From the NCBI RefSeq assembly GCF_907164915.1, contig NC_061863.1, forward strand, positions 2,355,840-2,419,839: a stretch of 64,000 nt of DNA, in the 5' to 3' direction. Origin of the DNA: Impatiens glandulifera. Taxonomy: Eukaryota > Streptophyta > Magnoliopsida > Ericales > Balsaminaceae. Of this stretch, positions 1 through 10,049 are shown piece by piece; positions within the stretch are counted from its first letter, which is position 1, and every line of letters begins with the position of its first letter. Made by a program: the position numbers and the translations under genes. The notes under the pieces are model-generated. The model had not been told where the DNA came from and did no database searches. It was given only the letters and a program-made list of their open reading frames with translations.

Positions 1-422
1 TCTTCGTTTTCAAATTCATTAGAGTATGACATGAAAGTGTCAACAATAATATGTAACTTCAAAGATTGGATGCGACATCATCTTCGTTTTCAAGGGTTTT
101 ACAGGCGAAGAAATGTCCGTTCGATTTACTGATTAGATCTGTGTAAGGAAGCGAGCAACCAATCGATGGATCAATCTAAGGGGTTTACATGAACAGATCA
201 GTTGTTTTACATTATACTTTGAATTGATCATGACATCCAAATTGCAATCAAAGAATCAAACATAACGACAATGAGTCGATTTATATCACTCCAGAATAAA
301 CTCACTACATAATGTAAAATATAACTTCAGACTATAATCAAACATAACTTCATAATATTGTTGAATACACAAAAACATTCCATAATCCGTTTACATAAGT
401 ACTGCACAGATTAACCAACAAT
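1..422. other. Left flank with transposon-like motifs, no gene
   Basis: No coding region is seen. The stretch holds TCTTCGTTTTCAA twice (start of window and about 80-92), GGCGAAGAAATG near 103 and a TTTACTGATT motif near 125. The same short motifs recur at 3135-3700 and 7870-9060. It may be the outer part of the large element proposed for 1-9060, but its true end lies outside the window or cannot be recognised. Confidence 0.4.
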
Positions 423-925
423 ATAGCTGTTAGATAAATTCATACCGGTTCAAATAAACCTAACTTAAACAAACCTCCTACGCAGGAACAAGGAACCGGA
501 CCGGATGAACAAAAGAAAACCAACTGAAGAAACCGAACCGGTCAAGCTACCAAACCGATCAAGAATATTCGGTACGCGACCGAACAGAGGAAGGATCGGC
601 CAAAGCCTAAAAGCCAGATCCATCAAATAGCCGATCAACCCTCAAGACAAACATAACCGGAATAAGCCCGGTCACTTCACTATCAAAAGATATTCGGCCA
701 AGTAAAGAGGCCGACCTGCACAAGAAGACACTTTGGGTATCTGTTGAGAATGATACCAAAGGAACAGACTGAATACTTCCATATCCATGCAAGTCTGAGG
801 AAAGACTGCAGGCTGCAGAAAATAGTACTACCGGATCTTTCTACTTCGGGATAAGCCAGAAAGGAAATCTTCAAAGTACAGACAACTGTCCAAGCAGACA
901 GTGCCTACATTGAGTAAAAGACAAA

Positions 926-1020
926 CCCGGCAGGTTTGCTTTACAGACCGGCAGGTCTGAAACAGGATGCCAGGTTTGAGATTGACCGTCAGGTCTGAGG
1001 AGAAGACCGGCAGGTCTGAG
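926..1020 (+). repeat. Short direct repeats in the LTR U3 region
   Basis: Five degenerate copies of a 13-16 bp unit (consensus GACCGGCAGGTCTGAG) lie at about 926-938, 946-960, 967-980, 984-999 and 1005-1020, just upstream of the TATA-like box. Repeated U3 motifs of this kind often act as enhancer or silencing sites in LTRs. That function is an inference here. Confidence 0.7.
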
Positions 1021-1093
1021 ACACTGAATCACTGCACCGCTAACCAGCCAATCAGATTCAAGCAAGTGAAATATGACCGTTGGCATATTTCAC

Positions 1094-1103
1094 CTATAAA
1101 AGG
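1094..1103 (+). promoter_or_regulatory. TATA-like box of the solo LTR
   Basis: CTATAAAAGG lies inside the solo LTR, downstream of the short repeats and about 650 bp before the LTR end. It is the best core-promoter candidate and would drive plus-strand transcription toward the 3' end of the neighbouring minus-strand gene. Confidence 0.55.
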
Positions 1104-1771
1104 AGGCAGTTGCAGAAGAGTAAATGCGGGACAAAAAGGCAGATATTGAGCAGTTACTAAGTGAGACAAACATTAAGTGCATTTACTACAAGTGATAACA
1201 GTGTGGTATTCTAAGAAAGCCTAAGTGCTAAATTCTAAGTGTGTTCTACAATTTCGGTGTGAATTGTAAGAGTGTTATCGAGCAGAAAATAAGTCTCGAT
1301 CGGATTGTATTTGTATTCCTTAGTGAATATCCTTCTCGCGGTTTCGAGAGGAAGGGGTGACGTAGGAGTTTTATCTCCGAACATCCATAAAACTCTGTTG
1401 TGTTATTTATTTTCTGTTGGCTTCCTTACATAACCGACTAACTTAACCATACCGCTCCAAACCAACTCCATACTGACCATACCGAATATCCAGATAACCG
1501 AAACCGACCCACCATTCTTCAATTCTCCATCATCCGAAACCGACTCCGCCTATCATACACGTGTATCGCTTCAACTTGAAAGCAAACCTCTTCCGCGCTT
1601 GAACCTAGTTCAAGGGTTTGTGACAGGTTGTGTAGTATTGAAACTCCGGTGTTAATCTCTAACCGGATTAATCACCACCCTACGAGCAAGAACCGCTAAC
1701 CGGTCCAACCCCCGGTCCACCAGCGGCGACCTAGATCCTAACAATAGCTGTTCAACAATACAAATGAAGCT

Positions 1772-2938
1772 CTAGTCTGATTCATGAGAGGATGACTCGT
1801 CTATCGGTCCTGTCAGCGACACGACCTCATGTTCGATGACGGGTGGAATGTATAGCTGAATGGCTTCGTTCACAGCATTGATCCATCGGTTGGGGATGAA
1901 AACCGTCAAAGAATTTTCAATTATTGATGCGTACTCTAAGTAAAGATGTTGAGGAGTAAACATGAAGTCCTCCGGAGGATTGTGTCCATTTGAAGGTAGG
2001 GGATTCCGTAGGCCAAATTGTCTGTATATGACACTTGTGCAGTAGGAGGTAGTTCCCTGAAGGCCCAACAAAATGATGAATGGAGAACCCCTCATCTCGT
2101 ACATCATTTCAGTAAACAGATACCACGGAACAATGAACCTAATTGGGTGAATATCCGAAATAAAATTCGGAGGCACGAGTCCATTAACCCTTTGCACTTG
2201 TAGATTGGCAAAGGAAGTGTAGGGAATTGAAGGACGGGGCAACCAATGCAACTTGTCTAACAACCAGAGGTATAGAACCAAAGGTGATCCACGGCGAGAA
2301 TAGTTGTTTTCCTCGGGAACAAATTCGTTAAGACCAAGTAATGTCTCAGCAAGTACCAGGCTAGCCAGGTTTGGGGCGTTTCCCATCAGTGCAGGAACTA
2401 CCTGCAGGATCCTTTCCGAAGGCCGTCGTCCTGCAGCCGGACATAAAAAAAAATGAGCCAGAACCACAAGCATGATCAGTTTGCTTTGTGTGTGGTTGAT
2501 GGTCCTCTCAGCTCCCTGGACACGCCAAATGTACTCGTCTATGTTTGACATATTCAGAAATCCATGTTGGAGGGTAAACAAAAGAGCATCAAACATTGTA
2601 CAGCCATAGAAGCTGTCGCAAATGTGGGCGGCCATATGAGGATCTTGATGGACAGGCAAGATCATGAGTGCAAGACTACCACACCTAAGGATTGAAGCAA
2701 AGTCCTCTAGCGTCGGGCATATGTGCATTTCCCCAATAACAAAAGAACGAGAGTCCGTATTCCATCTGCTTTGCATGTGGGCCATCAGTCCGTCGTTAAC
2801 GTTTATTCGTAATAGAGGAAGAATCTCATCTACATGATAGACACTAAAAGGGACAGGGTCATCGTTGATCTGACTTAAGTATCGCTCCAGCTGTTGCTGC
2901 GATAAAACAAGCATGTCTGGGTCAATCTCTACATCCAT
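1772..2938 (-). CDS. DUF7745 / plant mobile domain-like protein, 388 aa, intronless
   Basis: One uninterrupted reading frame of 388 codons. Residues about 50-85 contain the W..(x)n..F.IGEMHICPTLEDFA pattern typical of transposon-linked plant mobile domain (aminotransferase-like) proteins. Further on come a leucine-rich stretch after 'HFFLCPAAGRR' with 'LVLAETLLGLN', then 'IILLGLQGTTSY..VIYRQFGLRN', which match the layout of DUF7745 proteins common in plant genomes. The function of the family is unknown; members are often carried by transposons. The start MDVEIDPD is the first Met of the frame and follows an AT-rich, GAGAGT-repeat leader. No disabling mutation is seen. A solo LTR lies just past the stop. 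The neighbour upstream on the same strand is a broken Ulp1 gene, and both may be cargo of one element. I am confident in the frame and family, not in any cellular role. Confidence 0.75.
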   Translation of the reverse strand: MDVEIDPDMLVLSQQQLERYLSQINDDPVPFSVYHVDEILPLLRINVNDGLMAHMQSRWNTDSRSFVIGEMHICPTLEDFASILRCGSLALMILPVHQDPHMAAHICDSFYGCTMFDALLFTLQHGFLNMSNIDEYIWRVQGAERTINHTQSKLIMLVVLAHFFLCPAAGRRPSERILQVVPALMGNAPNLASLVLAETLLGLNEFVPEENNYSRRGSPLVLYLWLLDKLHWLPRPSIPYTSFANLQVQRVNGLVPPNFISDIHPIRFIVPWYLFTEMMYEMRGSPFIILLGLQGTTSYCTSVIYRQFGLRNPLPSNGHNPPEDFMFTPQHLYLEYASIIENSLTVFIPNRWINAVNEAIQLYIPPVIEHEVVSLTGPIDESSSHESD

Positions 2939-3012
2939 CTTATGAGTTTTACGCTAAAGGAATGAAGGAAAGACACCGGTAGATAGAGATTTGGGAAGGA
3001 GTGAGAGTGTAA

Positions 3013-3013
3013 T

Positions 3014-3042
<29 letters not shown>
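3013..3042. repeat. GTGAGA microsatellite
   Basis: About five tandem GTGAGA units lie in the probable 5' leader of the minus-strand gene at 1772-2938, read there as TCTCAC repeats. Confidence 0.85.
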
Positions 3043-3044
<2 letters not shown>

Positions 3045-3134
3045 TATGAGAGTGATGATCTTGATACAGCAGTAGTTGAAGTAATAAATGAGTTTTCATT
3101 CGTGAATTGACATCAATACATACCACAGGTAGGG

Positions 3135-3700
3135 GCATTACATGTTGCGAGGATATCTTCGTTTATGAATTGGCAAACATATAGTGAAGAAGATATCTTC
3201 GTCTCGGATATTAAAAATATGGATTGCACCAAAAAATAACATAAGAAGATATCTTCGTTTAGGATTTCGAAAATGTATAGTTGCGAGGATATCTTCGTTT
3301 ATGAATTGGCAAACATATAGTGAAGAAGATATCTTCGTCTCGGATATTAAAAATATGGATTGCACCAAAAAATAACATAAGAAGATATCTTCGTTTAAGA
3401 TTTTGAAAATGTATAGTTGCGAGGATATCTTCGTTTATGAATTTAAAAACATATAGTGAAGAAGATATCTTCGTCTCGGATTTCCAAAATATGGATTGCA
3501 CCAAAAATGAACATAAGAAGATATCTTCGTTTATGAATTTCAAAATTTTCAGTGAGGAAGATATTACGGTTGCAAGTTTTTCAGTTTCATGATGTTGACA
3601 ATATATCTTCGTTTAAGAATATTAAAACACACAGTTAAGAAAATATCCTCGTTTATGATTTTTAAAAAATCGGTACAAGAAGACACATCAAACATCAATA
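3135..3700. repeat. Tandem array carrying the palindrome GAAGATATCTTC
   Basis: Three copies of a 136-137 bp unit start near 3144, 3281 and 3417, followed by more degenerate units to about 3700. Inside each unit the core ATATCTTCG recurs at about 39, 58 and 40 bp spacing (near 3152, 3191, 3249, 3289, 3328, 3386, 3426, 3465, 3522). Several cores form the perfect 12-bp palindrome GAAGATATCTTC. The array lies between two minus-strand genes, so it occupies the upstream region of the DUF7745-like gene. The short frames through it are translations of the repeat, not genes. Confidence 0.9.
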
Positions 3701-3871
3701 CATTATAACTCCATACATTAACATCTGAATTGCAGTCCATACATTAAGATCTGAATTGCATTATAAGTTATAATTCACTATCAAACATCCATACATTAAA
3801 AAATGTGAATTGACCTGTGTAAACATAAGAATTACTGTACAAATATAATTCCGTATAAGACATACAAATCC

Positions 3872-6800
3872 CTAATATCTTGATCTAATTGCAGTCTTTA
3901 ACTTGAACCTATTGACATTGTGCTCAGACATAAGAATTCGGTATAAATATTTTATCCTCAACGTACTCAAAGCTTCTTCGGCCTTCAAAAGAACAAGAGA
4001 AAGTATAAGAACATCTAAAATTGTTCAATGTGGCATACTAAAATATGGTATAACACTTACATTATTTTCGTTGATGTCAATAGACCAATTCTTCGCCGTT
4101 CCTCTATATGTTTCCATATGTCTCATTAAGTATACACCACAGTCTGTCTTGTTTGTTTTGTCTTACCAGTCAAGCTTTGGGGCCGTTATCCTGTATTTTT
4201 TAACCTTGACAGCCATTCTTTCCATGCCTTGACTTAACAAGAATTTCACAAAACAATCGAGTTGTTTACTCAAAGTGACATACTTGTCCATAATTTTCAT
4301 TCCATGAGGACGGCCGGAGTTGTCTAGTACAACGATTTTGGAGTCCTTAATATTCACACAAACAAGGAAGAAATGTCGGGAAACGACAACGGGTAGGAAT
4401 ATCTGCAAAAAGAACACAAACATTTATTACTTTATTGCATATTATTTACTTGGAATTGAGGGATATGTACAGACCACGTCAGCGAAGATGAGGTCTTCTT
4501 TTGTGACTTGGTAGTTTCTCATGTCTTCTTTAATGGATTGGGAAAATAACGTGGCATCATGCTGCATATTAACCTGCAAAATAAGGGCAGAGCATCAAAG
4601 TCATGAACATCAAACAATACATAGCAAAAAAAAGAGATGCACTTACATGTGAACATGATGAGAAACAAATTATTCTTGGTTCATGCCTTGGCAACCTACG
4701 GCATTTGAAGTGCACAATTATGGACCAAGCGTCAATCACTTCGCTAGAAATTTCGCGACCCATTTTCATTGAACGAAGTAATTCACGGGTGATATTACCA
4801 GGTGCACCTTCGTACAGAACGTCACTACAAAATACATTCATTTAGAAGACCATAACTAAATAATTTCATTTTTAAAATTTCTAAAACAATGCGAACTAAC
4901 TTACGATCCAGGCAGGTCTTCATCAAACACAAAATCGGCTAATCTCTGTTCCTTGTTGGTTATTTTGTGGTCCAACATATCCGCAACCTGTTGCATGTAA
5001 GGGGATCGAAGGTGCACAGGAATTTTTGAGATCTTCCTCTTAGGATATTTTTTAATGTTGATGCGTCCCCCCCATCACCTTCATCTTCATCTTCAGAAGA
5101 TTCAACGGCCTTAGAAGCCTCAACCTGTTGCTTGCCTTCACCCTGATCAGTTGGTGCAACAGACTGAGCTTGGGGTTCCTCAACATTTTCCTTCCCTACA
5201 CCATGATCATTTGGTTCAAAATGCTGAGATTTGGGTTCCTCAACCTGTTGCTTGCCTTCACCCTGATCACTTGGTGCAACAGACTGAGCTTGGGGTTCCT
5301 CAACATTTTCCTTCCCTGCCCCCTGATCATTTGGATTTTCATGCGGAGATTTTGGTTCATCAACCTGTTCCTTCCCTTCAACCTGATCATCGTCTTCAAC
5401 AGTGGTTGTCTGCACTTTGTGTGCCCCATCCGGTTCCTTCCATTCACCCTCATGATCAGTTGGTTCAACACTGGGTGAGTCATCTTTGTTGGGCAGAAAT
5501 GAATCCTCATGTTCGTCCTGCTGAGGAGGGGGTGACTTGGCTTGACTGTGCTGAAATACAGCCTCTACATCTTCTTGTTCAACAAGGAGTGATTCATCTT
5601 CAATGTCCTCACGTACATCCTCAACAGATTTCGGTTGAACAGGGGGTGACGGAGCTTCATTGGGCAGAACGGCAACATCGAGATCATTCTGTTCAACGTG
5701 ATCTGATGGATTTTCTTCATTTGACATCACTGCATCCTCAAAATCATTCAGTTCAGCCTGTGCTGGTGGATTGTCTGCATGGTCCTCCACTGCAGTCTGA
5801 CATGTGTAATCAACCCGGGGACTATTGACTTTCAAGCCCGCACACTGTAAAGTGTCCCCAAGTGCATCCCTTGTAGGATCTTCCACACCTACATGAACCG
5901 GACCATCGATCACCACCTTCAAGTGTTTCATGAAGCCTTCAGACTCTCTGAGGTTCAGGAAACCGGCCTCAAAAAAGGGCTTCGGATCGATGTTGCGTTT
6001 CTCCAACTCCCCTGATAGGTAATTCAGCTGTTGGGCTGTATCTTTAAAAGTTTGCAGGATTTTGGATGTCAACATCTGTACATTATGAAAAAAAGAGATC
6101 ATTAATCTTGAAAACAGGATAATAAAGAACAATGGGAGTCAATTTATAGTTTCCACATACCTCATTATCGTCTTCTTTTAGTTCAACCGAGTCAACTGGA
6201 TTCTCGGGTTGTTTAACTGCTAGGCGCGCCCTTGCCCTGCCCAGCCCAAAACCACCGGCACGAACTTCTAAGTTGGTAAACTCTAACACGCTGACGTCGT
6301 CCCAACAGGAGATAATTGGAAATTTTCTTTCGTAGGGGATACGTTCACCTTCCACAAAAACACCATCTAGGTAGCAAATCTGGAGTAAAAGAGTGGGAAA
6401 CATGTTAGAAAATATTACATATCTATAAATCATATATAAGAGAGGCAACAATACTTACCGATAAAAGGGTTATAGGTCCATCGAAATATGGATTTTTATC
6501 TTTACTTGCTTTTTCTTTCCAACTTCTTACACTGTCAACCAATCGTTGTAGTGTAAAGTGGCACCAGTTCAGTTCCTTTATGTTATCAACCTCCATTAAG
6601 GATTTGAGAATTTTGAACCTGAAATGAAAAAAATACATTTGTCAGTATTCACAAATACAATTAGATATACAATAAGTTTGAATACATGTTTACCTGGCTC
6701 GTGAATTTTGAACAGGACATAAAAAACTTGAGACAACAAAGACAACGAAGTCTATTTTGAAATCGTTGTCTGCACTTGTGTTACTTAATATCTTGGGGAT

Positions 6801-7734
6801 CATAGAAAGTGTTTCGGGAGCTTTTGAGTCTTCACCGGTCCATCTGGTCTTCCAATCCCTCAAGAAATTAAAATAATCGGGGTCCTTAGTCTTGTCCAAC
6901 CCAACGGACTCGACTACGTTCATTGCCCCTCTAGGGAGGTTCATCACGAGCTGTACGAGATCTTCATCGATACGGATCTCATCACCGTTGGACAATACCA
7001 GAGAACTCTTATCCGGGTCAAAACATTGGATTACGTGTCTGGAAAAATGAGCCAGGCACTTGGAGACGCCCATTGTAAGAAGAGAACCAAACCCGATTTC
7101 CTTCACGGCTTCCCTCTGTTCTACGCTCAATTTAGGAATGAGTTGAGCGAGGCCATGAGGTGATGATCTGGTTAGAAATGTCAGTTTACGTTTCTTGATG
7201 GTTTGGGTTTTTTGGGGAGATGGGGGAAACTCTTCATCGAATGGGGTAGTAGACGGAGAAATATTAGTGGTTTCTGGGGGTGGTTCTGGTAACTCTTCAT
7301 CGACTGTTGGAGTGGATGTAGGAATAACTTTGGTTTTTTTTTTAGGGGGAACAGGTGGTGGTAAAATCTCATCAGTACCTGCAGCAACATCAGTAGCTTC
7401 GACAGCAACTGTGGAAACTGATTCAGCAGTCGATGACGACTTAGTATTCGTCTTCGGATTTCTCTTCCTCTTCCTTTCATATGTCCTCGAAGTCATTAAT
7501 TTTGGTGGGATAGCATAAATCAGTATTATACGAAATAAATTGAATAAACATGTGTAAAATTAGTATAAACACAATAAGATTAACATACCTCTCTGGTTTA
7601 TTGCTGGGATTGACGTTGGATGCCGGAGTGGGTGCAGTTTCGGTTTCGTTTATGCTCCTACAAACTTGCAAGACGACCTCTCGGGAGTCGATGGGATGAT
7701 CCACTTCCATGTTATTGCCTTGGTTACCCGACAT
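3872..7734 (-). pseudogene. Ulp1-type (C48) cysteine protease gene of a transposon, disrupted
   Basis: I can trace nine exons whose splice phases close: 7734-7589, 7485-6694, 6618-6459, 6379-6161, 6075-4905, 4824-4647, 4573-4475, 4402-4061, 3982-3872. The N-terminal part is basic and proline-rich. It is followed by the domain usual in transposon Ulp1 proteins ('KEIGFGSLLTMGVSKCLAHF', then 'GDEIRIDEDLVQLVMNLPRG'), a 'RAGGFGLGRARARL' exon and a long acidic linker with 40-residue repeats. The protease part shows 'PGNITRELLRSM' and 'SSEVIDAWSIIVHF'. The catalytic triad motifs follow: His in 'VVSRHFFLVCVN', Asp in 'KIVVLDNS' and Cys in 'TDCGVYLMRHMETY'. Two breaks are visible. A run of seven G (plus-strand C, 5067-5073) puts the rest of exon 5 out of frame. 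An in-frame TAA at 4163-4165 falls just before the catalytic Cys motif. The family cleaves SUMO or related proteins; transposon members have no proven target. This copy is probably not functional. Confidence 0.8.
5121..5400 (-). repeat. 120-bp in-frame repeats in the Ulp1 acidic linker
   Basis: Two full and one partial 120-bp units begin near 5121, 5241 and 5361 (plus-strand marker CAACCTGTTGCTTGCC). They encode 40-residue repeats in exon 5 of the Ulp1-like gene, rich in Glu, Gln, Asp and Pro ('GKENVEEPQAQSVAP', 'DQGEGKQQVE'). The plus-strand frames through them are shadows. Confidence 0.85.
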
Positions 7735-7869
7735 GTTCAGAAGAAATCCTTGTAGTATAAACGAAATATCTAGGGTTTCGACGTTCAGTGTTTGGATTAT
7801 CGCCGGGAGATAGAGAGAGAAGAATATGAACAGTTGCTTATGAAAATGAAATTGAGGGAGAGTCGGCTT

Positions 7870-9060
7870 GTAGCGGGAAATTGAAATTATATCAACTAGT
7901 CATGGAAGCGAATAAATATTCGTTCGATATCGTAAATTCAAAAAAAAATAATAAAATTAAATTGAAAATAAAAACTATTCATAGAAGCGAAGATTTATTC
8001 GCGGAATGTAAATGCACGGGTAAGTGAATTTACATGACAGGCAAGTTGGCTTCTCATGGGAGGGGAGGTGGTTTTACATGAAGGTCAGGCTAAAAATATT
8101 TGAAAAGAAGAAATCTTCGCTTTCAATCGTCTACTCGAAAAACAAAATTGAAGCGAATATTTGGTCGTTTACTGATTGTCATTTTAAATTAATTAAATTA
8201 ACATTTATTAATAAACGGAAAAAAAAAATATTAAAAAAATCTAGCCGGTAATTGAGGCGAAGAATTGTTCGGTTGCTGCATGTCATCTTCAATTAATTGA
8301 ATTAATATTTAATAAACGGAAAAATAAAATCCATGTCATTTTGGTATTTACATAGACGGGTAAGTGTCTTTACATGGTAGGCAAGCGGTCTTCTCATGGG
8401 TGGGTAGGGGGGTTTTACATGAGGTTTTTATTAGAATTAATTGAAGCAAATATATCTTCGCTCATGAAGGTCTCCAGCCAAAAAAACTTAAATAAAAAAA
8501 AAGGAAAAAAATCTAGCCGGTAATTGAGGCGAAGATTTGTTCGGTTGCTGCATGTCATCATCAATTAATTTAATTAATATTTAATAAACGGAAATATAAA
8601 ATCCATGTCATTTTGGTCTTTACATAAACGGGTAAGTGTCTTTACATGGTAGGCAAGCGGTCTTTACATGGGTGGGTAATGGGGTTTTACATGAGGTTTT
8701 TATTAAAATTAATTGAAGCAAATATATCTTCGCTCCTAAGGGTCTCCAAGCCAAAAAAATGAAATAAAAAAATTAAATAAAATTCCTAGAAAAAAATGAA
8801 TGAATTAATTGAAGCGAATATTATATCGCTGCATGTGTATTTTAATAAATTAAATTAATATTTAATAAACGTAAATATAAAATCCCTGTCAATTCGGTCT
8901 TTACATAGACGTGTAAGTGTATTTTCATGGAAGGCAGGCGGTCTTCTCATGGGTGGGTATGGGGGGTTTACATGAGGGTCATGGCAACGGGCGTGTAGAT
9001 CTTCGCTCCCATCGCATCTCACCCTTCCCTCTGACACGGTCCCGGAGCGAAGATATCTTA
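7870..9060. repeat. Four subterminal-type tandem repeat units
   Basis: Units are recognised by CGGGTAAGTG followed by TTTACATG, a CAAGCGGTCTTCTCATGGG-like stretch and GGGTTTTACATGA. The GGGTAAGTG marks lie at 8018, 8358, 8630 and 8911, giving spacings of 340, 272 and 281 bp. Between them are inverted GCGAAGAT...TTCGC motifs related to the GAAGATATCTTC array at 3135-3700 and to the window start. No gene is seen. The pattern resembles the subterminal repeats that transposases bind near the ends of large DNA transposons. Confidence 0.8.
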
Positions 9061-9450
9061 TCTGTTTATCATCTGAATATTATATTATTTCCTGGCGTTA
9101 ACAGGCGCTTCCGTTAACGGCGTCTTGTGTGAACCCGGGCCTAAACCCGGATTCCGGATTCTCCCTCCCTCCGTCTCCTGCCCAGATTGATTTATTATTA
9201 AATTAATAATGCTGCAATCTGATTGGTCCGCCACAGGGGAATACGGCAATCGGTAGCAGAAGATCTGAACTGATTATTTAGGAGTATCATGTTGTTTTTA
9301 AGTTAGAAGTAGGATTAAAAAATAAAACCCTACATGCGCAGATGAATTGAAAAAAAAGAAATATATTACATCTTTCTATTTTTTTATTTTGTTTGGATAG
9401 AAATGATACCATTTACAAAGATCATAAAAACATTAACACCTTTTTTAAAT
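9061..9450. other. Gap without a recognised feature
   Basis: The first 200 bases are relatively GC-rich (CCCGGGCCTAAACCCGGATTCC near 9130) and then return to AT-rich DNA. I see no gene, repeat family or RNA. The GC-rich part may hold the right end of the element proposed for 1-9060. Confidence 0.4.
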
Positions 9451-9458
9451 GTTGGGTA

Positions 9459-10041
9459 TAGGGATGTAAATGAGCCGAGTCGAACAATATCATGCTCGAG
9501 CTCGGCTCGTCTAGTATATATTCGGACTCGAGCTCGGCTCGAGATCGTTTCGAGCTTTTACAATCGAGCTTGAGCTCGGCTCGTATGGATTTATTTGAGC
9601 TCACGAGCCGTTCGTGCTCGGCTCGTTTAAAGCTCGTTTAGAAAGCTCGTTAAGAGCTCGTTTATAAATTGAACAATGAAATGAATGCAACATTAAAATT
9701 ATAAATATAATCATGTAATAATATTAATTATTATAATATATATTTATATATTACTATTTTTTTAATAATTTACAAATTATATTTAAACAATATTATAATC
9801 GAACGTGTTCGTGAGCCTATAAACGAACTTGTTCGCGAGCTTATAAGCGAACTTATAAACGAACATGTTCGTGAGCTTACGAGCCGAATATCGAGAAGTT
9901 CAAGCTCGGCTCGTTTAAATTTTCGAGCTTTTAAACGAGCTTGAGTTCGGATTGTTAAGACTAACGAACAAGCTCGAACGAACTTTTTGTCGAGCCGAGA
10001 TTCGAATAGCTCGCGAGCAGCTCGGTTCATTTATATCCCTA
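9459..10041. mobile_element. hAT-type MITE, 583 bp, with 8-bp target duplication
   Basis: The ends are TAGGGATGTAAATGAGCCGA on the left and its near inverse on the right (CTCGGTTCATTTATATCCCTA region, two mismatches over 21 bp). The flanks are GTTGGGTA (9451-9458) and GTTGGATA (10042-10049), an 8-bp duplication with one mismatch. The body is built from inverted GAGCTCGGCTCG and CGAACTTGTTCG-like low-complexity units around an AT-rich core. Short frames inside it are translations of the repeat. No transposase is present, so movement would depend on an outside hAT transposase. Confidence 0.92.
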
Positions 10042-10049
10042 GTTGGATA

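Larger units (their letters stand above)
428..1743 (+). mobile_element. Solo LTR of an LTR retrotransposon, 1316 bp
   Basis: The segment starts TGTTAG and ends CTAACA, a perfect 6-bp inverted terminus. It is flanked by the 5-bp direct repeat ATAGC at 423-427 and 1744-1748. These are the marks of one LTR left after recombination between the two LTRs of an integrated element. A TATA-like box at 1094-1103 and a downstream stretch resembling the U5 side of plant LTRs (about 1300-1400, 'GGGGTGACGTAGGAG') put transcription on the plus strand. No gag or pol sequence is present. It sits only 24 bp beyond the stop codon of the minus-strand gene at 1772-2938, so it probably lies in that gene's 3' untranslated or downstream region. 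The superfamily is unclear; the U5-like stretch resembles copia LTRs. Confidence 0.9.
1..9060. mobile_element. Candidate large DNA transposon carrying Ulp1 and DUF7745-like genes
   Basis: Two co-oriented transposon-type genes lie between stretches sharing GCGAAGAT/ATATCTTCGC motifs. Mutator-like elements carrying Ulp1 genes are well known in plants, and mobile-domain genes are also found in transposons. No terminal inverted repeat, target duplication or transposase was recognised, and the left end may lie outside the window, so the borders are tentative. Confidence 0.35.

Noticed and set aside
3138..3543. Short frames on both strands around 3138-3543
   Set aside because: They encode the same repeated peptide from the 136-bp tandem units and have no independent coding signal.
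3135..3700. CRISPR-like regular array
   Set aside because: Spacing is regular, but the 'spacers' are themselves repeated, and this is plant nuclear DNA; it is a tandem repeat.
5128..5828. Plus-strand frames of 116 and 225 codons
   Set aside because: They are antisense to the acidic repeat exon of the Ulp1-like gene; the translation is the repeat read backwards, with no known domain.
9770..10030. 86-codon minus-strand frame
   Set aside because: It lies within the MITE and translates the CGAGCTCG repeat arms.
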